Source: Alteromonadaceae bacterium M269 (lineage in GTDB: Bacteria; Pseudomonadota; Gammaproteobacteria; Enterobacterales; Alteromonadaceae). Taken from it: a DNA stretch of 64,000 bases. The DNA lies in NCBI GenBank assembly GCA_004353515.1, contig SMNZ01000003.1, forward strand, positions 372,001-436,000. The letters run 5' to 3'. Under the pieces are notes generated by a model. It was not told where the DNA came from, made no database searches, and saw only the letters and a program-made list of their open reading frames with translations. The position numbers were made by a program, and so were the translations under genes. Shown piece after piece: positions 39,422 through 49,600 of this stretch; the stretch's first letter is position 1; each line of letters begins with the position of its first letter.

Positions 39422-39882
39422 ATTAAATTAATGCACCCATTAATAGTACCTACTAACATTAAAAAGTCAAATTTATCTAAAAGTGCCCAAAAGGGACCAT
39501 TAAAATAAGCATATTTGATGGCTCACTGCTTTACTTAATCTTTGCTCGAAATAATATCACTTGAAAGACTTTGCCATTTATTATCATGTCAGTAATTTGC
39601 AGCAACGTTACTCATCTTTTGATTGTCATGTCCTACGTTAGCAATTATTGCGTTCGTCCACTTAAATTCTCTTACATTTGTTTTGCTGCTTCTTTCTACG
39701 TTTTGAATGCCTGAACGCATAATATTTATTTGATATTTATCTGGCTGTAGGCCAAGCTTTTGTTTCACATAATTAAACCGCGTTTATTTAAAAATAAATT
39801 AATTTGTTTAAGTCGTTGGATATTGCTGAAGCTCGACTAATATAGCTTTGTTAATGGAGACAACTATACATAGGATGTAAAA
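39422..39882. other. AT-rich intergenic stretch after tRNA-Pro, mostly decayed
   Basis: There is no intact gene. The minus strand holds a decayed reading frame (39589-39783). I see no obvious copy of the tRNA 3' end elsewhere in the window, so a second attachment repeat could lie beyond it. Confidence 0.5.
39589..39783 (-). pseudogene. Decayed C-terminal gene fragment of unknown origin
   Basis: From 39783 down to a TGA at 39589-39591 runs an open frame of 64 codons with no usable start. The peptide (TRFNYVKQKLGLQPDKYQ and so on, ending KMSNVAANY) has a natural composition with conserved-looking GHDNQKM. An in-frame stop lies just upstream. It may be the tail of a lost mobile-element gene next to tRNA-Pro. 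The family is not recognised. Confidence 0.35.
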
Positions 39883-40062
39883 ATGGATTTGATAACAGCA
39901 AATGAATTAACAAAAGTACTCAAGGTAAACGACAATACGCTTAGGAGGTATGTAGAAAAAGGATCTTTGCCACCTCCTATCAGAGTTGGGGTGAAGAGGT
40001 ATTGGACAAAATCAGACCTTATCCAGTTTTTCGAAGCACGGCGAGAAAAGCTGCTAGGCTAA
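39883..40062 (+). CDS. AlpA-family HTH regulator/excisionase
   Basis: This 59-residue protein (MDLITANELTKVLKVNDNTL, then RRYVEKGSLPPPIRVGVKRYW, then TKSDLIQFFEARREKLLG) shows the AlpA/MerR-type winged HTH: helix-turn-helix, the PPPIRVG wing and a W-TKSDL end. Such proteins act as excisionases or activators of integrase genes in islands. The AGGA ribosome site is 8 bases before ATG. It lies 460 bp after tRNA-Pro, in keeping with an island remnant. Confidence 0.8.
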   Translation: MDLITANELTKVLKVNDNTLRRYVEKGSLPPPIRVGVKRYWTKSDLIQFFEARREKLLG

Positions 40063-40196
40063 TTCAATTCATTGAAGCTAGAGTGGGCGATTCACGAGAT
40101 CTTTTAACGTTCAGCATCGCCAACTCACTTTCGTTCCAATGTTGTTGAGCGTGCTCAAAAACTACACATTACTTGTATACGATAATCGTTTGTAAC

Positions 40197-40673
40197 TTAA
40201 TATTCTTTATCTTTGAGTGAAAGTGACGTCGGTTCAGCACCACCTCTTATTTTTAGCAATATCTTCTGAAGTTGAAGTGTCTCATCATCGGAAAGTGAGC
40301 CGAAGACGTTTTGACAGACACTCGCATATATTTGCGGGACCTTAGCAGCTACCTCAATCCCCAGCTGTGTAAGTAAGATCGCCTTTTCTCTCTTGCTTTT
40401 ACTACTTTTGATTTTATTTACAAAGCCTTTGTTTTCAAGAGAGCCCACAAGTCGAGTCATTTGGTAATCACTTGCATCAGCTAACGAAGCCACAAACTTT
40501 TGTGAAACTGCTTTTTTGCTTGCGTCGTCAATATTCGACAAAACATGCAATACATCAAATTCATTTCTTGTGAGGTTTAAATTCGTTATTTCAGTAAGTA
40601 GTTGCTTTTCGAAAGCGCTGAGAATCACTTTAAAATGTGTAGGCATCAAACTGTTTTTGAGTTGAGTTTTCAT
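40197..40673 (-). CDS. MarR-family regulator
   Basis: A 158-residue protein with the MarR winged-helix pattern: NLTRNEFDVLHVLSN, then YQMTRLVGSLENKGFV and the wing SSKSKREKAILLTQLG. It is preceded by an AT-rich 410-bp upstream region (40674-41083) without a gene. The target and ligand are unknown. Confidence 0.85.
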   Translation of the reverse strand: MKTQLKNSLMPTHFKVILSAFEKQLLTEITNLNLTRNEFDVLHVLSNIDDASKKAVSQKFVASLADASDYQMTRLVGSLENKGFVNKIKSSKSKREKAILLTQLGIEVAAKVPQIYASVCQNVFGSLSDDETLQLQKILLKIRGGAEPTSLSLKDKEY

Positions 40674-41083
40674 TTTGATAAGAAAGCACCGTAAGTCAGT
40701 CTAATTTTATAAAGCTTGCAAGTGCAAGTATTATCATTTTGACATAAATTGTCGACAGGTTTAGAAAATATTCAAACCTTGTTTATTTAACTGTACCAAG
40801 CCTAAGAATGGTCACATCATTCCTATTTTGTTGTATCAATAATAAAAATTACTCAAATATAACCGCAAAGCTATCGAGAACCGGTCATTACCAAATTTTG
40901 AGTGACCTCGCCCGAAAGCCGACATTGAAGCTTGTACTTAAAACGACCGTTTATAGGTCCAAAGTTAATCTTGGTTATGCGATATTTGAACGACAGCAAA
41001 AGACAAACTCCGGACATTTGGCAACGATAATCTAAGCTATTGGATTATTCGCTTGGAGGTATCTCAGTTTATATAAACCCACA
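40674..41083. other. Gene-free stretch between the MarR and MerR genes
   Basis: I see no gene, repeat or RNA here. A 75-codon plus-strand open frame (40808-41035) lacks a ribosome site and family resemblance. The left part must carry the MarR promoter. Confidence 0.5.
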
Positions 41084-41476
41084 TCAGCTCCCAGTAAGCT
41101 CACTCAAAATACCGCACTCTTTGATTGTTTTGTTGGCGTCGCAAGACTGAGCCATTTGCTCAAGTGTTAATTTAAGGGAGGATAATTCTTTAATTTTTTC
41201 GTTCACTTGGCAAATGTGTTCGTCTATGAGTTTGTTAACACTACTACAGCTCTGCTCTGGATTATTCTTATTGTAGATCAAGGTTTCAATTTCCTTTATT
41301 GAAATGTCTAGCGAGCGACACTGCTTGATGAAAATCAATTCATCCAACAAGGCCTTACCATAGCTTCTGTAATTAGCTTCAGTGCGCTTGGGCTTGGATA
41401 ATAGACCTTGACGCTCATAAAACCTGATTGTTTGAATACTGCAACCTGAGCGTTTCGCTAATTCACCAATTTTCAT
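41084..41476 (-). CDS. MerR-family metal-responsive regulator (CadR/PbrR/ZntR type)
   Basis: A 130-residue regulator (from ATG 41476; one codon earlier also possible). N-terminal HTH MKIGELAKRSGCSIQTIRFYERQGLLSKPKR, a dimerisation helix, and a C-terminal metal site. Cys residues in QSCSSV, QSCDANK and KECGIL match the metal-binding pattern of CadR/PbrR proteins for divalent ions. It is divergent from the small membrane protein gene, with the shared operator promoter at 41490-41520. It is the likely controller of the whole metal island. Confidence 0.92.
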   Translation of the reverse strand: MKIGELAKRSGCSIQTIRFYERQGLLSKPKRTEANYRSYGKALLDELIFIKQCRSLDISIKEIETLIYNKNNPEQSCSSVNKLIDEHICQVNEKIKELSSLKLTLEQMAQSCDANKTIKECGILSELTGS

Positions 41477-41489
41477 CACACATCCACTC

Positions 41490-41520
41490 TTGACTCTATT
41501 CTAAGTATAGACTTTATACT
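41490..41520 (+). promoter_or_regulatory. MerR-type promoter 1 (19-bp spacer)
   Basis: The -35 TTGACT (41490-41495) and -10 TATACT (41515-41520) are separated by 19 bp, the overlong spacer typical of MerR-activated promoters. The spacer holds an imperfect dyad, ACTCTAT paired with ATAGACT. It drives the small membrane protein gene and is divergent from the MerR gene. Confidence 0.85.
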
Positions 41521-41574
41521 TCGCTTTACTGCTTGTAAAGCAAACGCACTTTTTCATTAATAAGAGGACTCATT

Positions 41575-41760
41575 ATGAAAGTATTTTTTGTGTTGCTAGG
41601 ATTGGGAATTACAATTGTGTCACTCACGCACGGTTTCATTTCTGATATCAATATGCTTCATAGCTTGCTAGTGCATCCAATCACCGTGTTATTCGGGCTT
41701 TTGTTTGTTGCGCTTGGCTTGAAAGGCGCTAAAAAAACCAAATTACAAAGCAATGATTAA
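41575..41760 (+). CDS. 61-residue two-helix membrane protein in the metal island
   Basis: This 61-residue protein has two membrane segments (about 3-20 and 32-50) and a basic end (KGAKKTKLQSND). It is driven by the MerR-type promoter 55 bp upstream, and a second such promoter follows it. The ribosome site AAGAGGA precedes ATG. The function is unknown; a role in metal handling is inferred from regulation. Confidence 0.75.
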   Translation: MKVFFVLLGLGITIVSLTHGFISDINMLHSLLVHPITVLFGLLFVALGLKGAKKTKLQSND

Positions 41761-41766
41761 GAAGGC

Positions 41767-41797
41767 TTGACCCTATACCATGTATAGACTTTACACT
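41767..41797 (+). promoter_or_regulatory. MerR-type promoter 2 (19-bp spacer)
   Basis: TTGACC (41767-41772) and TACACT (41792-41797) are 19 bp apart. The spacer shares TATAGACTT with promoters 1 and 3. It directs the CDF-DUF3703-CDF operon starting at 41826. Confidence 0.85.
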
Positions 41798-41825
41798 GTG
41801 TCTAAATAATAGCGCTGGGGGAAAT

Positions 41826-42461
41826 ATGAGTGGATGTGGATGCGAAGTCACGATTAATGATAAATCACAAAAACGTGTACTTTATTGGCTATTAGCTATC
41901 AATGCTGCCATGTTCATCATTGAGCTAGCCGTCGGGCTGTTGGCTGATTCCACGGCATTAATCGCTGACTCAATGGATATGCTTGCAGATGCCGTTGTAT
42001 ATGCCATTGGGATTTATGCAGTGGGTAAATCCATTATTCACAAAGTCAACGCAGCCAAAGTCAGTGGGTATTTTCAATTAATGCTTGGCATGATTATTCT
42101 CATCGACATTATTCGTCGCTTCATCATGGGGAGCGAGCCTGTATCTCATCTTATGATGGGAATGGGAGCAGTAGCTTTAGTTGCAAACGTGATTTGTTTA
42201 TTGATTATTCGTAAGCACAAAGACGGTGATGTAAATATGCGCGCCAGTTGGATATTTTCAACCAATGACGTGATTGCCAATATGGGCGTGATTGCAGCAG
42301 GTGTATTAGTGCTATGGCTTGATAGCCGCTTGCCAGATTTAATCATTGGTATGGTTGTTTCAATCGTTGTACTGCGTGGTGCTTGGATGATACTCAAAGA
42401 TGCCACAAAAGAATTAAATGAAAAACAAAATGCGAAAACACTATCAGGAGGCCAGCCGTGA
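41826..42461 (+). CDS. CDF-family cation transporter (short form)
   Basis: A 211-residue cation-diffusion-facilitator with about six membrane segments. Metal-site helices include LADSTALIADSMDMLADA (helix 2) and FSTNDVIANMG (helix 5), so the paired Asp/Asn ligands are present. It lacks the C-terminal cytoplasmic metal-binding domain of full-length CDFs. The N-terminus has CGCE, a possible metal relay. The first gene after promoter 2; its stop overlaps the DUF3703 start by 4 bases. Confidence 0.9.
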   Translation: MSGCGCEVTINDKSQKRVLYWLLAINAAMFIIELAVGLLADSTALIADSMDMLADAVVYAIGIYAVGKSIIHKVNAAKVSGYFQLMLGMIILIDIIRRFIMGSEPVSHLMMGMGAVALVANVICLLIIRKHKDGDVNMRASWIFSTNDVIANMGVIAAGVLVLWLDSRLPDLIIGMVVSIVVLRGAWMILKDATKELNEKQNAKTLSGGQP

Positions 42462-42829
42462 CTTTTTATCAAGCAGCTAAACCATTTGTACAAGAAAAGC
42501 TTAACGCATATTCGAACGCACTTTCTGAAGGTAGAGGTAAGGACGCATTTCGACATTTAGAAGATGCACATGTGATTGGACAACATTCGACAAAGCTTCA
42601 TTGCGTGGCGCATTTTTACATGCTCAATCATGGACTCAAACATGGCGATGTAAAAGAATGCTTAGGTCAAATCTTAAGGCTTATCGGCGCATTTACAAAA
42701 ACTGCCGTAGGTTTTATTCCAAATGGTAATACAGGCGGTGCTAACATTAGCCCATTCAAACCGCTGCCTATCAGCCAAAGTAACCAAATAATATTAGATA
42801 AGATCAAGCATGCACAGTCACAATCATAG
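42458..42829 (+). CDS. DUF3703-family protein, metal-island associated
   Basis: This 123-residue cytosolic protein has the DUF3703 pattern (HLEDAHVIGQHSTKLHCVAHFYML, then GFIPNGNTGGANISPFKPLPI). Several conserved His and one Cys could bind metal. The family is repeatedly found with heavy-metal efflux genes but has no defined role. It overlaps both neighbours (4 bases upstream, 20 bases downstream), implying tight co-translation. Confidence 0.85.
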   Translation: MTFYQAAKPFVQEKLNAYSNALSEGRGKDAFRHLEDAHVIGQHSTKLHCVAHFYMLNHGLKHGDVKECLGQILRLIGAFTKTAVGFIPNGNTGGANISPFKPLPISQSNQIILDKIKHAQSQS

Positions 42830-43721
42830 TCATCACCACGGTCACGCACACGGGGGTGAAGCATCCAAACGCATCGGTTGGGCGTTTTTTCTTAATGTGG
42901 TCTTTACCATCATCGAGTTTATTGGTGGTTGGCTCACCAATAGCACGGCCATCATGGCCGATGCGGTGCATGACTTAGGCGATAGCTTGTCAATCGGCAC
43001 GGCATGGGGCTTAAACAAACTGAGTGATAAAGAGGCTAACAAGACTTTTTCATATGGCTATAAGCGCTTTTCATTACTAGGTGCATTAATCAATGGACTG
43101 GTTTTGATTACAGGCTCGGTATGGATTTTGTTTGAAGCCATTCCGCGTTTATCTAACCCTGAAATGCCACAAGCTGAAGGTATGTTGCTGCTCTCTATTT
43201 TTGGTATTGCTGTCAACGGTTTCGCGGCGTACAAACTGAGCGGTGGCAACACGCTTAACGAAAAAGTGCTCAACTGGCATTTGTTAGAAGATGTACTGGG
43301 TTGGGTAGCCGTACTCATCGTCTCTATTGTGTTGATGTTTAAGCCTTGGGCGATACTCGATCCGATATTATCGATTGGTTTTACACTCTTTATCTTATTT
43401 AATGTAAGCCGTAATCTAAAAGAGACCGCACTGTTGTTTTTGCAAGCCACACCCGATAAGAAACAATTGGAAGAGGTGCGCAATATTCTATTAGAAAGTG
43501 ATAACGTGGACAGTGTGCATCATTTCCACATTTGGTCACTCGACGGTGAGCACAATGTGATGACTGCACATATACAGTTAACGCAGAATATTTCATTGCA
43601 AACCATGAGCGAGTTAAAAGAGGCGCTTAGAGCGTCTCTCGCTGATTATGATTTTGTGCATACAACCATTGAATTTGAATTTGCTGATGAGGCGTGCAGA
43701 GATGAGGCAGATGCGCTCTAG
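42810..43721 (+). CDS. czcD: CzcD-like CDF zinc/cobalt/cadmium transporter
   Basis: The 303-residue CDF has a His-rich N-terminus (MHSHNHSHHHGHAHGG) and six membrane helices with metal-site motifs ADAVHDLGDS (helix 2) and WHLLEDVLGW (helix 5), a HxxxD pair typical of Zn/Cd members. The cytoplasmic C-terminal domain is present (about 210-300, VHHFHIWSLDGEHNVMTAH). It exports divalent metal from the cytosol to the periplasm. It is the last gene of the promoter-2 operon. Confidence 0.93.
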   Translation: MHSHNHSHHHGHAHGGEASKRIGWAFFLNVVFTIIEFIGGWLTNSTAIMADAVHDLGDSLSIGTAWGLNKLSDKEANKTFSYGYKRFSLLGALINGLVLITGSVWILFEAIPRLSNPEMPQAEGMLLLSIFGIAVNGFAAYKLSGGNTLNEKVLNWHLLEDVLGWVAVLIVSIVLMFKPWAILDPILSIGFTLFILFNVSRNLKETALLFLQATPDKKQLEEVRNILLESDNVDSVHHFHIWSLDGEHNVMTAHIQLTQNISLQTMSELKEALRASLADYDFVHTTIEFEFADEACRDEADAL

Positions 43722-43795
43722 CGATTTTAGTGAGCAGATAAATCGTGTGCATTATGCTATGCTTTACACGCCAAACTATGGAAGAACTGTAATAG

Positions 43796-44194
43796 ATGTT
43801 TAAAACAAAAGCGACGAGTTATTTAGTGATCATGCTGATTTTATGTCAGTCGTTCACGGCTGTCGCCACTCAATTGGACTTTCATACGCTTGATGTTACG
43901 CATTTGTCTGAAGTACATAACCATCATGAGCACGACGGCCATCAGCCTCATGCACTTATTGCGCCTGACACTGCTCAGTCGTCGCAGAATGCTTCTGCTT
44001 CAGACGATAATTTCCACAATCCAGCAGATTGCCATCACTGCGGTCATTGCCATGGCTCTCATACCCAGTGGGTGGGGGATGCATCAAGTCTCAAACCATT
44101 TTTAGTCAACGAAGGCCACGCCTTTTTCTACCTGTCAAAAGTCATTGACGCCCCAATCTCGCGCTTGCTTAGGCCGCCCAAATACACCTCCTAG
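43796..44194 (+). CDS. His/Cys-rich exported protein upstream of the czc pump
   Basis: A 132-residue exported protein with a signal peptide (MFKTKATSYLVIMLILCQSFTAVA). The mature part has two metal-binding-like clusters, HNHHEHDGHQPH and CHHCGHCHGSH. It resembles small periplasmic proteins that accompany CzcCBA pumps. It might bind metal in the periplasm. It lies between the CDF gene and the pump genes. Confidence 0.8.
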   Translation: MFKTKATSYLVIMLILCQSFTAVATQLDFHTLDVTHLSEVHNHHEHDGHQPHALIAPDTAQSSQNASASDDNFHNPADCHHCGHCHGSHTQWVGDASSLKPFLVNEGHAFFYLSKVIDAPISRLLRPPKYTS

Positions 44195-44261
44195 TGATAT
44201 CAAATCTTGGTTCGCTATCTCGATAGCGGGAAATACTTTTTGAAATTGTAGGATGTAAACA

Positions 44262-45617
44262 ATGACATTTTTATCATTGAAACGCTCGGTGCGCACCTGC
44301 GCCTTGAGCGTATGTAGTATAGCTGTTTTTGCGTATTTGCCTGCCCAAGCGCAAATGCAAAGTAACAGCGAAACAAGGTCGATAAGCTTAGAAAGTGCCA
44401 TCAAGCGCACCTTGGCAAATGCACCTTATTTGCATGAATTTGCCTTTAAGCAGCAAGCGCTCGAAGGTGAGTTAAAAACAGCGGCACTTAAACCTGAATT
44501 AAACGCCGGTATTGAGCTTGAAAACTTTTTGGGTACTGGTGAGGTCTCTGGCATAAAAGAAACCGAGCTTACCTTGAGCTTATCGTCGGTGATTGAGTTT
44601 GGAGACAAACTGCAAGCGCGAAGTGACTTTACTAGCGCCAAATCACAAGTGATTGAAGCACAAAAGCAAATCCGCACTTTGGATATCCTCGCTGAGGTCA
44701 CCCGACGCTATGTGGATGCGTTGGCGCAGCAAGCCTTAATCGAAGCGTATGAAGAAGCACAAGCATTAGCGATATACACTTATCAATCGGTTGCAAAACG
44801 CGTTGAAGCGGGCGCATCCCCCGCTTTTGAACAACAACGCGCCGATGCGGCACTGGCGCGTGCAAGACTTGATGTACTCACGGCCAAACAAACCCATGTG
44901 GCGATGATAAAAAGCCTCGCCATTATGTGGGGCGAGCAAGCACCGCGCTTTACTAAGGTCGAGGGCAATTTGTTTGCATTGTCACCATCGTCCTCTCTTT
45001 CTGTTTTATTTGAGCAAGTCGCCAATAGTCCAAACATTGATGTGTTTGCACAGGAATATCGACTGCAAGAGGCGCAAGTCAGGTTAGCTCAATCTGCTAA
45101 TCAAGCTGATTTGAGTTGGACAGCGGGCATTCGGCGTATGAACGGTATTGATGAAACCGCCTTTGTGGCAGGGGTCAGCATGCCCTTGTTCGCTAGCGAG
45201 CGAAACTTAGGTGAGTACGAGCAACAAAAAGCCGTGCTGGGTCAATTAGATCAACAAAGAGAAGGCGCAGTATTAGCGCTCTATCATCAACTCAATACCG
45301 CGCTAATGGCAAGGAATAATGCATTGCTTAATGTACAAACCTTACAAGGTGCAATTATCCCTCCACTTGAGCAAGCCTTGACACTGGTGGAGCAGGCTTA
45401 CCTTGATGGTCGTTTTAGCTACCTTGAGTGGGTGAGTACGCGTCAAGAACTGCTTAATGCAAAACAAGCCCTAATTCACTCAGCAAGACAAGCCCATCAG
45501 CGAGCCGCTGATATTGAATCGTTAACGGCAACGCCGCTATCTAGCACTTCGGCAACATCGGCGCAGTCTGCTTTACCCACATCATCAGTCCCTAATTTTC
45601 AGCGAGTGTCAAAATGA
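44262..45617 (+). CDS. czcC: CzcC-like outer membrane channel (TolC superfamily)
   Basis: This 451-residue outer-membrane efflux protein has a signal peptide (cleavage near PAQAQ) and two OEP repeats with long coiled-coil helices. It is the exit duct of the tripartite metal pump. The C-terminus is Ser/Thr/Ala-rich. The stop overlaps the adaptor start by 4 bases. Confidence 0.93.
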   Translation: MTFLSLKRSVRTCALSVCSIAVFAYLPAQAQMQSNSETRSISLESAIKRTLANAPYLHEFAFKQQALEGELKTAALKPELNAGIELENFLGTGEVSGIKETELTLSLSSVIEFGDKLQARSDFTSAKSQVIEAQKQIRTLDILAEVTRRYVDALAQQALIEAYEEAQALAIYTYQSVAKRVEAGASPAFEQQRADAALARARLDVLTAKQTHVAMIKSLAIMWGEQAPRFTKVEGNLFALSPSSSLSVLFEQVANSPNIDVFAQEYRLQEAQVRLAQSANQADLSWTAGIRRMNGIDETAFVAGVSMPLFASERNLGEYEQQKAVLGQLDQQREGAVLALYHQLNTALMARNNALLNVQTLQGAIIPPLEQALTLVEQAYLDGRFSYLEWVSTRQELLNAKQALIHSARQAHQRAADIESLTATPLSSTSATSAQSALPTSSVPNFQRVSK

Positions 45618-46555
45618 AACATTCAACACTAACCATGACTATTTTATCCTCATGCAGAGTTACCTTATTGGCAAGCGCATTACTCATTTCTTTTTCTGTA
45701 ATCAGTGGCGAGGGCGATCATAGCGATGAGAAAAAAGATGAGCATCGCAATGAGTTTGTAACCATGACCCAAGAAATGGCAGCACAAGTGGGTGTAACGA
45801 CGCAAGCGGTAAGTGCAGGCACCCTTAACATTACTAAAACAGTGTATGGTAATGTTGTGACCGATCCTGCCTCGCTCAGTCATATTCGCGCCAGATTTGA
45901 TGGCGTGGTCACACGCGTTAATGCCAATTTAGGCGATAAAGTCAAAAAAGGCGCTGCACTGGCAGTCGTTGAATCCAATGAAAGCCTGAAAAGCTATTCG
46001 CTTACCGCCCCTTTTGCGGGCACTGTCATTGCCAGACATGCGAACGAAGGTGAATTGTCTAATGGACAAGTGCTCTTCTCATTAGCGAATTACGACAGCG
46101 TGTGGGCGCAGCTTAAAGTGTTTCCTAATCAGCTCCGTTCAGTCGCAGAGCAACAGGCTGTGCAACTCACACTGGCCGATTCAACGTTTGATACCGTTAT
46201 CAGTCATATTTTGCCCTCACCTGATGAGCAACCTTATGTGCTTGCTTACGCCAATATTGACAATACCTCCGGACATTGGCCGGTTGGTGCTGCTGTATTA
46301 GGCAGTATCACGATCGATATGCTTGATGTTTCTATGCTTGTGCCCAAAGCAGCGATACAAGAATACGAAGGAAACAATGTGGTCTTTGTTAAAAAGGGTG
46401 ATGAATACCACCCTGAGCCTGTCAGTTTAGGGAAACAAGACGCTGATAATATTGAAGTACTTAGCGGTATTTCAGTATCAGATGTAGTGGTTGTGAACAA
46501 CAGTTTTCTGTTTAAAGCCGACTTGGAAAAATCGGAGGCCGGACATGATCATTAA
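45614..46555 (+). CDS. czcB: CzcB-like RND periplasmic adaptor
   Basis: The 313-residue membrane-fusion protein has an N-terminal signal/anchor, a lipoyl/hairpin core (RARFDGVVTRVNANLGDKVKKG and APFAGTVIARHANEGE), and a beta-barrel region. A His/acidic-rich segment (GEGDHSDEKKDEH) follows the signal; this is common in CzcB for metal contact. It links CzcC and CzcA. Confidence 0.93.
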   Translation: MKHSTLTMTILSSCRVTLLASALLISFSVISGEGDHSDEKKDEHRNEFVTMTQEMAAQVGVTTQAVSAGTLNITKTVYGNVVTDPASLSHIRARFDGVVTRVNANLGDKVKKGAALAVVESNESLKSYSLTAPFAGTVIARHANEGELSNGQVLFSLANYDSVWAQLKVFPNQLRSVAEQQAVQLTLADSTFDTVISHILPSPDEQPYVLAYANIDNTSGHWPVGAAVLGSITIDMLDVSMLVPKAAIQEYEGNNVVFVKKGDEYHPEPVSLGKQDADNIEVLSGISVSDVVVVNNSFLFKADLEKSEAGHDH

Positions 46556-46633
46556 TCATCTGAACTTTCCAATCCAACGCATAAGTGCTTGCCTTGCTGA
46601 TAGTGATGGTAATTGCGATAGAGGGGCACTCGT

Positions 46634-49600
46634 ATGATTGAATCCATATTAAGAACTTCCATCGAGCGCAAAGGTTTGGTGCTGATGCTGACCTTTTTGG
46701 TGATGGGGTTGGGCTTTTTCAGTTATAACAAGCTACCTATTGATGCAGTGCCCGATATCACCAATGTGCAAGTGCAAATCAATACCCAAGCAACAGGCTA
46801 TTCACCGCTTGAGACCGAGCAGCGAATTACCTTTGTGGTGGAAACTGCGCTAGCAGGCTTACCCAATCTATCTTACACCCGTTCGTTGTCGCGCTATGGT
46901 TTATCGCAAGTGACGGTGGTGTTTGATGAAGGCACCGACCTGTACTTTGCGCGCAACCTTATCAATACCAAATTAGGTGCGATAAAAAGCCAATTACCGC
47001 AAGGTTTAGAGCCAGAAATGGGACCAATTGCCACTGGCCTTGGCGAGATATTCATGTATACCCTTCGCGCCGAACAAAACGCTCGGCAAGAAAATGGCGA
47101 GGCTTATAATGCTATGGCTCTGCGAGAAATCCATGACTGGATTGTAAAACCGCAGCTCTCATTAGTAAAAGGCGTTACTGAGGTCATTGCTATCGGGGGC
47201 TATGTAAAACAATATCACGTGAATCCTGAGCCACTCAAAATGCTCAACTTTGGGGTAAGTCTTGCTGATGTTCATGAAGCTTTAGCGCGCAATAATGCCA
47301 ATCAAGGGGCGGGCTTTATTGAACGGAATGGGCAACAAATACTCGTTCGTTCGCAAGGGCAGTTACAAACCATTGGCGATATTGAAAATGTGGTGGTCAA
47401 ACGCGTTAATTCGATTCCTGTTATGGTGAAAGACATTGGCAGCGTGGCAATTGGCAAAGAGCTTCGAACCGGCGCAGCTACCCAAGAAGGGGTAGAAACC
47501 GTGCTTGGCACCGCGATGATGATTGTGGGCGGAAATTCCCGCGCTGTGGTACAAGCAGTTGCTCACAAGGTAGATGACATACAAGCAAGTCTGCCCACTG
47601 GGATCGTGATTGACCCAGTCTATGACCGAACAAAGCTTGTTGATAAAACGATTGATACGGTACAAAAAAACCTCGTAGAAGGTGCATTACTAGTGATTGT
47701 AGTGCTCTTTGTATTGCTGGGTAATATTCGTGCCGCGCTTATTACTGCCGCTGTAATTCCGCTTGCAATGCTTGCGACCATCACGGGCATGGTCAATTAT
47801 GGTGTATCGGCTAACTTGATGAGCTTAGGTGCACTGGACTTTGGCCTGATTGTTGATGGCGCTGTGATTATTGTGGAAAACTGTATTAGGCGATTGTCCG
47901 ACGCCCAAAAACGTAAAGGTGGCGTGTTGCCATTAAAAGAGCGCCTAGAGTTGGTTTTTCAAGCCACGAATGAGGTGATACGGCCTAGTTTGTTTGGTGT
48001 GCTCATCATCACGGTCGTGTACATTCCGCTATTTTCATTAACAGGCGTCGAAGGCAAGATGTTTCATCCCATGGCCGCGACCGTCATTATGGCGCTGCTA
48101 GCAGCGATGGTGTTCTCAATCACTATTGTGCCTGCGGCGGTTGCCATGTTTATGACAGGCAAAGTCAGTGAAAAAGAAAGCCCCATCATTGTGGCGGGCA
48201 AGTCGGTGTATCGACCTATCTTGCGCGGCGCACTTAAATTCAGATGGTTTGTCTTGGTAGGCGCGGCATCACTTGTGGTGGTCAGCATTTTTATGGCAAC
48301 GCGACTGGGTACGGAGTTTATTCCGCAGCTTGATGAAGGCGATATTGCGCTTCATGCCATGCGCATCCCCGGCACGGGGATTGAACAAGCCGTGTCGATG
48401 CAAAAAACACTTGAAGATAAAATCATGAGCTATCCGCAAGTGAAAACCGTTTTTGCCAAAACCGGCACAGCCGAGGTGGCGACCGATGCTATGCCGCCTA
48501 ATGTCACCGACACCTTTGTGATGTTACATCCGCGTGATGAATGGCCTAACCCCAATCTCTCTAAAGCTGAGTTTGTTGAAATGTTAGAGCAAGACTTACA
48601 AGGAGTGGCAGGTAATAACTATGAGTTCACTCAACCTATTCAGATGCGTTTTAACGAATTGATAAGCGGTGTTCGCTCAGATTTAGGTATTAAAGTATTT
48701 GGTGACGATTTAGATACTTTGGTCGCCTCGGCTAACGACATTCTCAGCGTATTACAATCCATAGATGGCGTAGCAGATGCACGGCTTGAACAAGTCGACG
48801 GCATTCCATTATTTACCATTAACTCTAAATCCATTGCTCTAGGGCGATATGGATTGGATGTCACTGACTTGCAAGCGTGGTTAGCATCAGCAGTGGGAGG
48901 CAATAGTGCAGGGCTGATATTTGAGGGTGACCGTCGTTTTGAATTACTGGTGCGCTTTGATGAACAAACGCGAAGTAATTTAGAGGCAATTGGGAATATT
49001 CCTATCGCGATACCCGATGGCGGTTTTGTGCCTTTGTCGGAGGTAGCTGAATTAGCTTATTCGACCGTACCTAATCAAATTAGCCGAGAAAATGGTAAAC
49101 GACGAGTGGTCGTTACCGCCAATGTGCGTGACCGTGATTTAGGCAGCTTTGTTGATGAAGCTAAAACCCAAATAGCTGAACAAGTAGATTTACCAGCAGG
49201 CTACTGGCTAGACTATGGCGGCACCTTTGAACAGTTGGAAAGCGCAAGTCAGCGATTATCGCTTGTGGTGCCTGCCACACTGTTCGTCATCTTGGTGCTG
49301 TTGGTAGTGGTGTTTGGCTCGCTGCGAAATGCGTTTATTATATTCACCGGTGTTCCGCTGGCATTGACGGGCGGCGTGTTCTCACTATGGCTCAGAGACA
49401 TGCCACTGTCGATATCCGCAGGCGTGGGGTTTATCGCGCTCTCTGGTATTGCGGTACTAAATGGTCTTGTGATGTTGTCGTTTATAAAGCAACAATTTAA
49501 AGAAACAGGGGACCTCATCACGTCTATTGTTGAAGGTGCCATTACGCGATTGCGACCTGTTTTGATGACCGCATTAGTAGCAAGCCTTGGGTTCGTGCCA

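Noticed and set aside
40808-41035. 75-codon plus-strand open frame between the MarR and MerR genes
   Set aside because: No ribosome site, no family pattern, composition like noncoding DNA.
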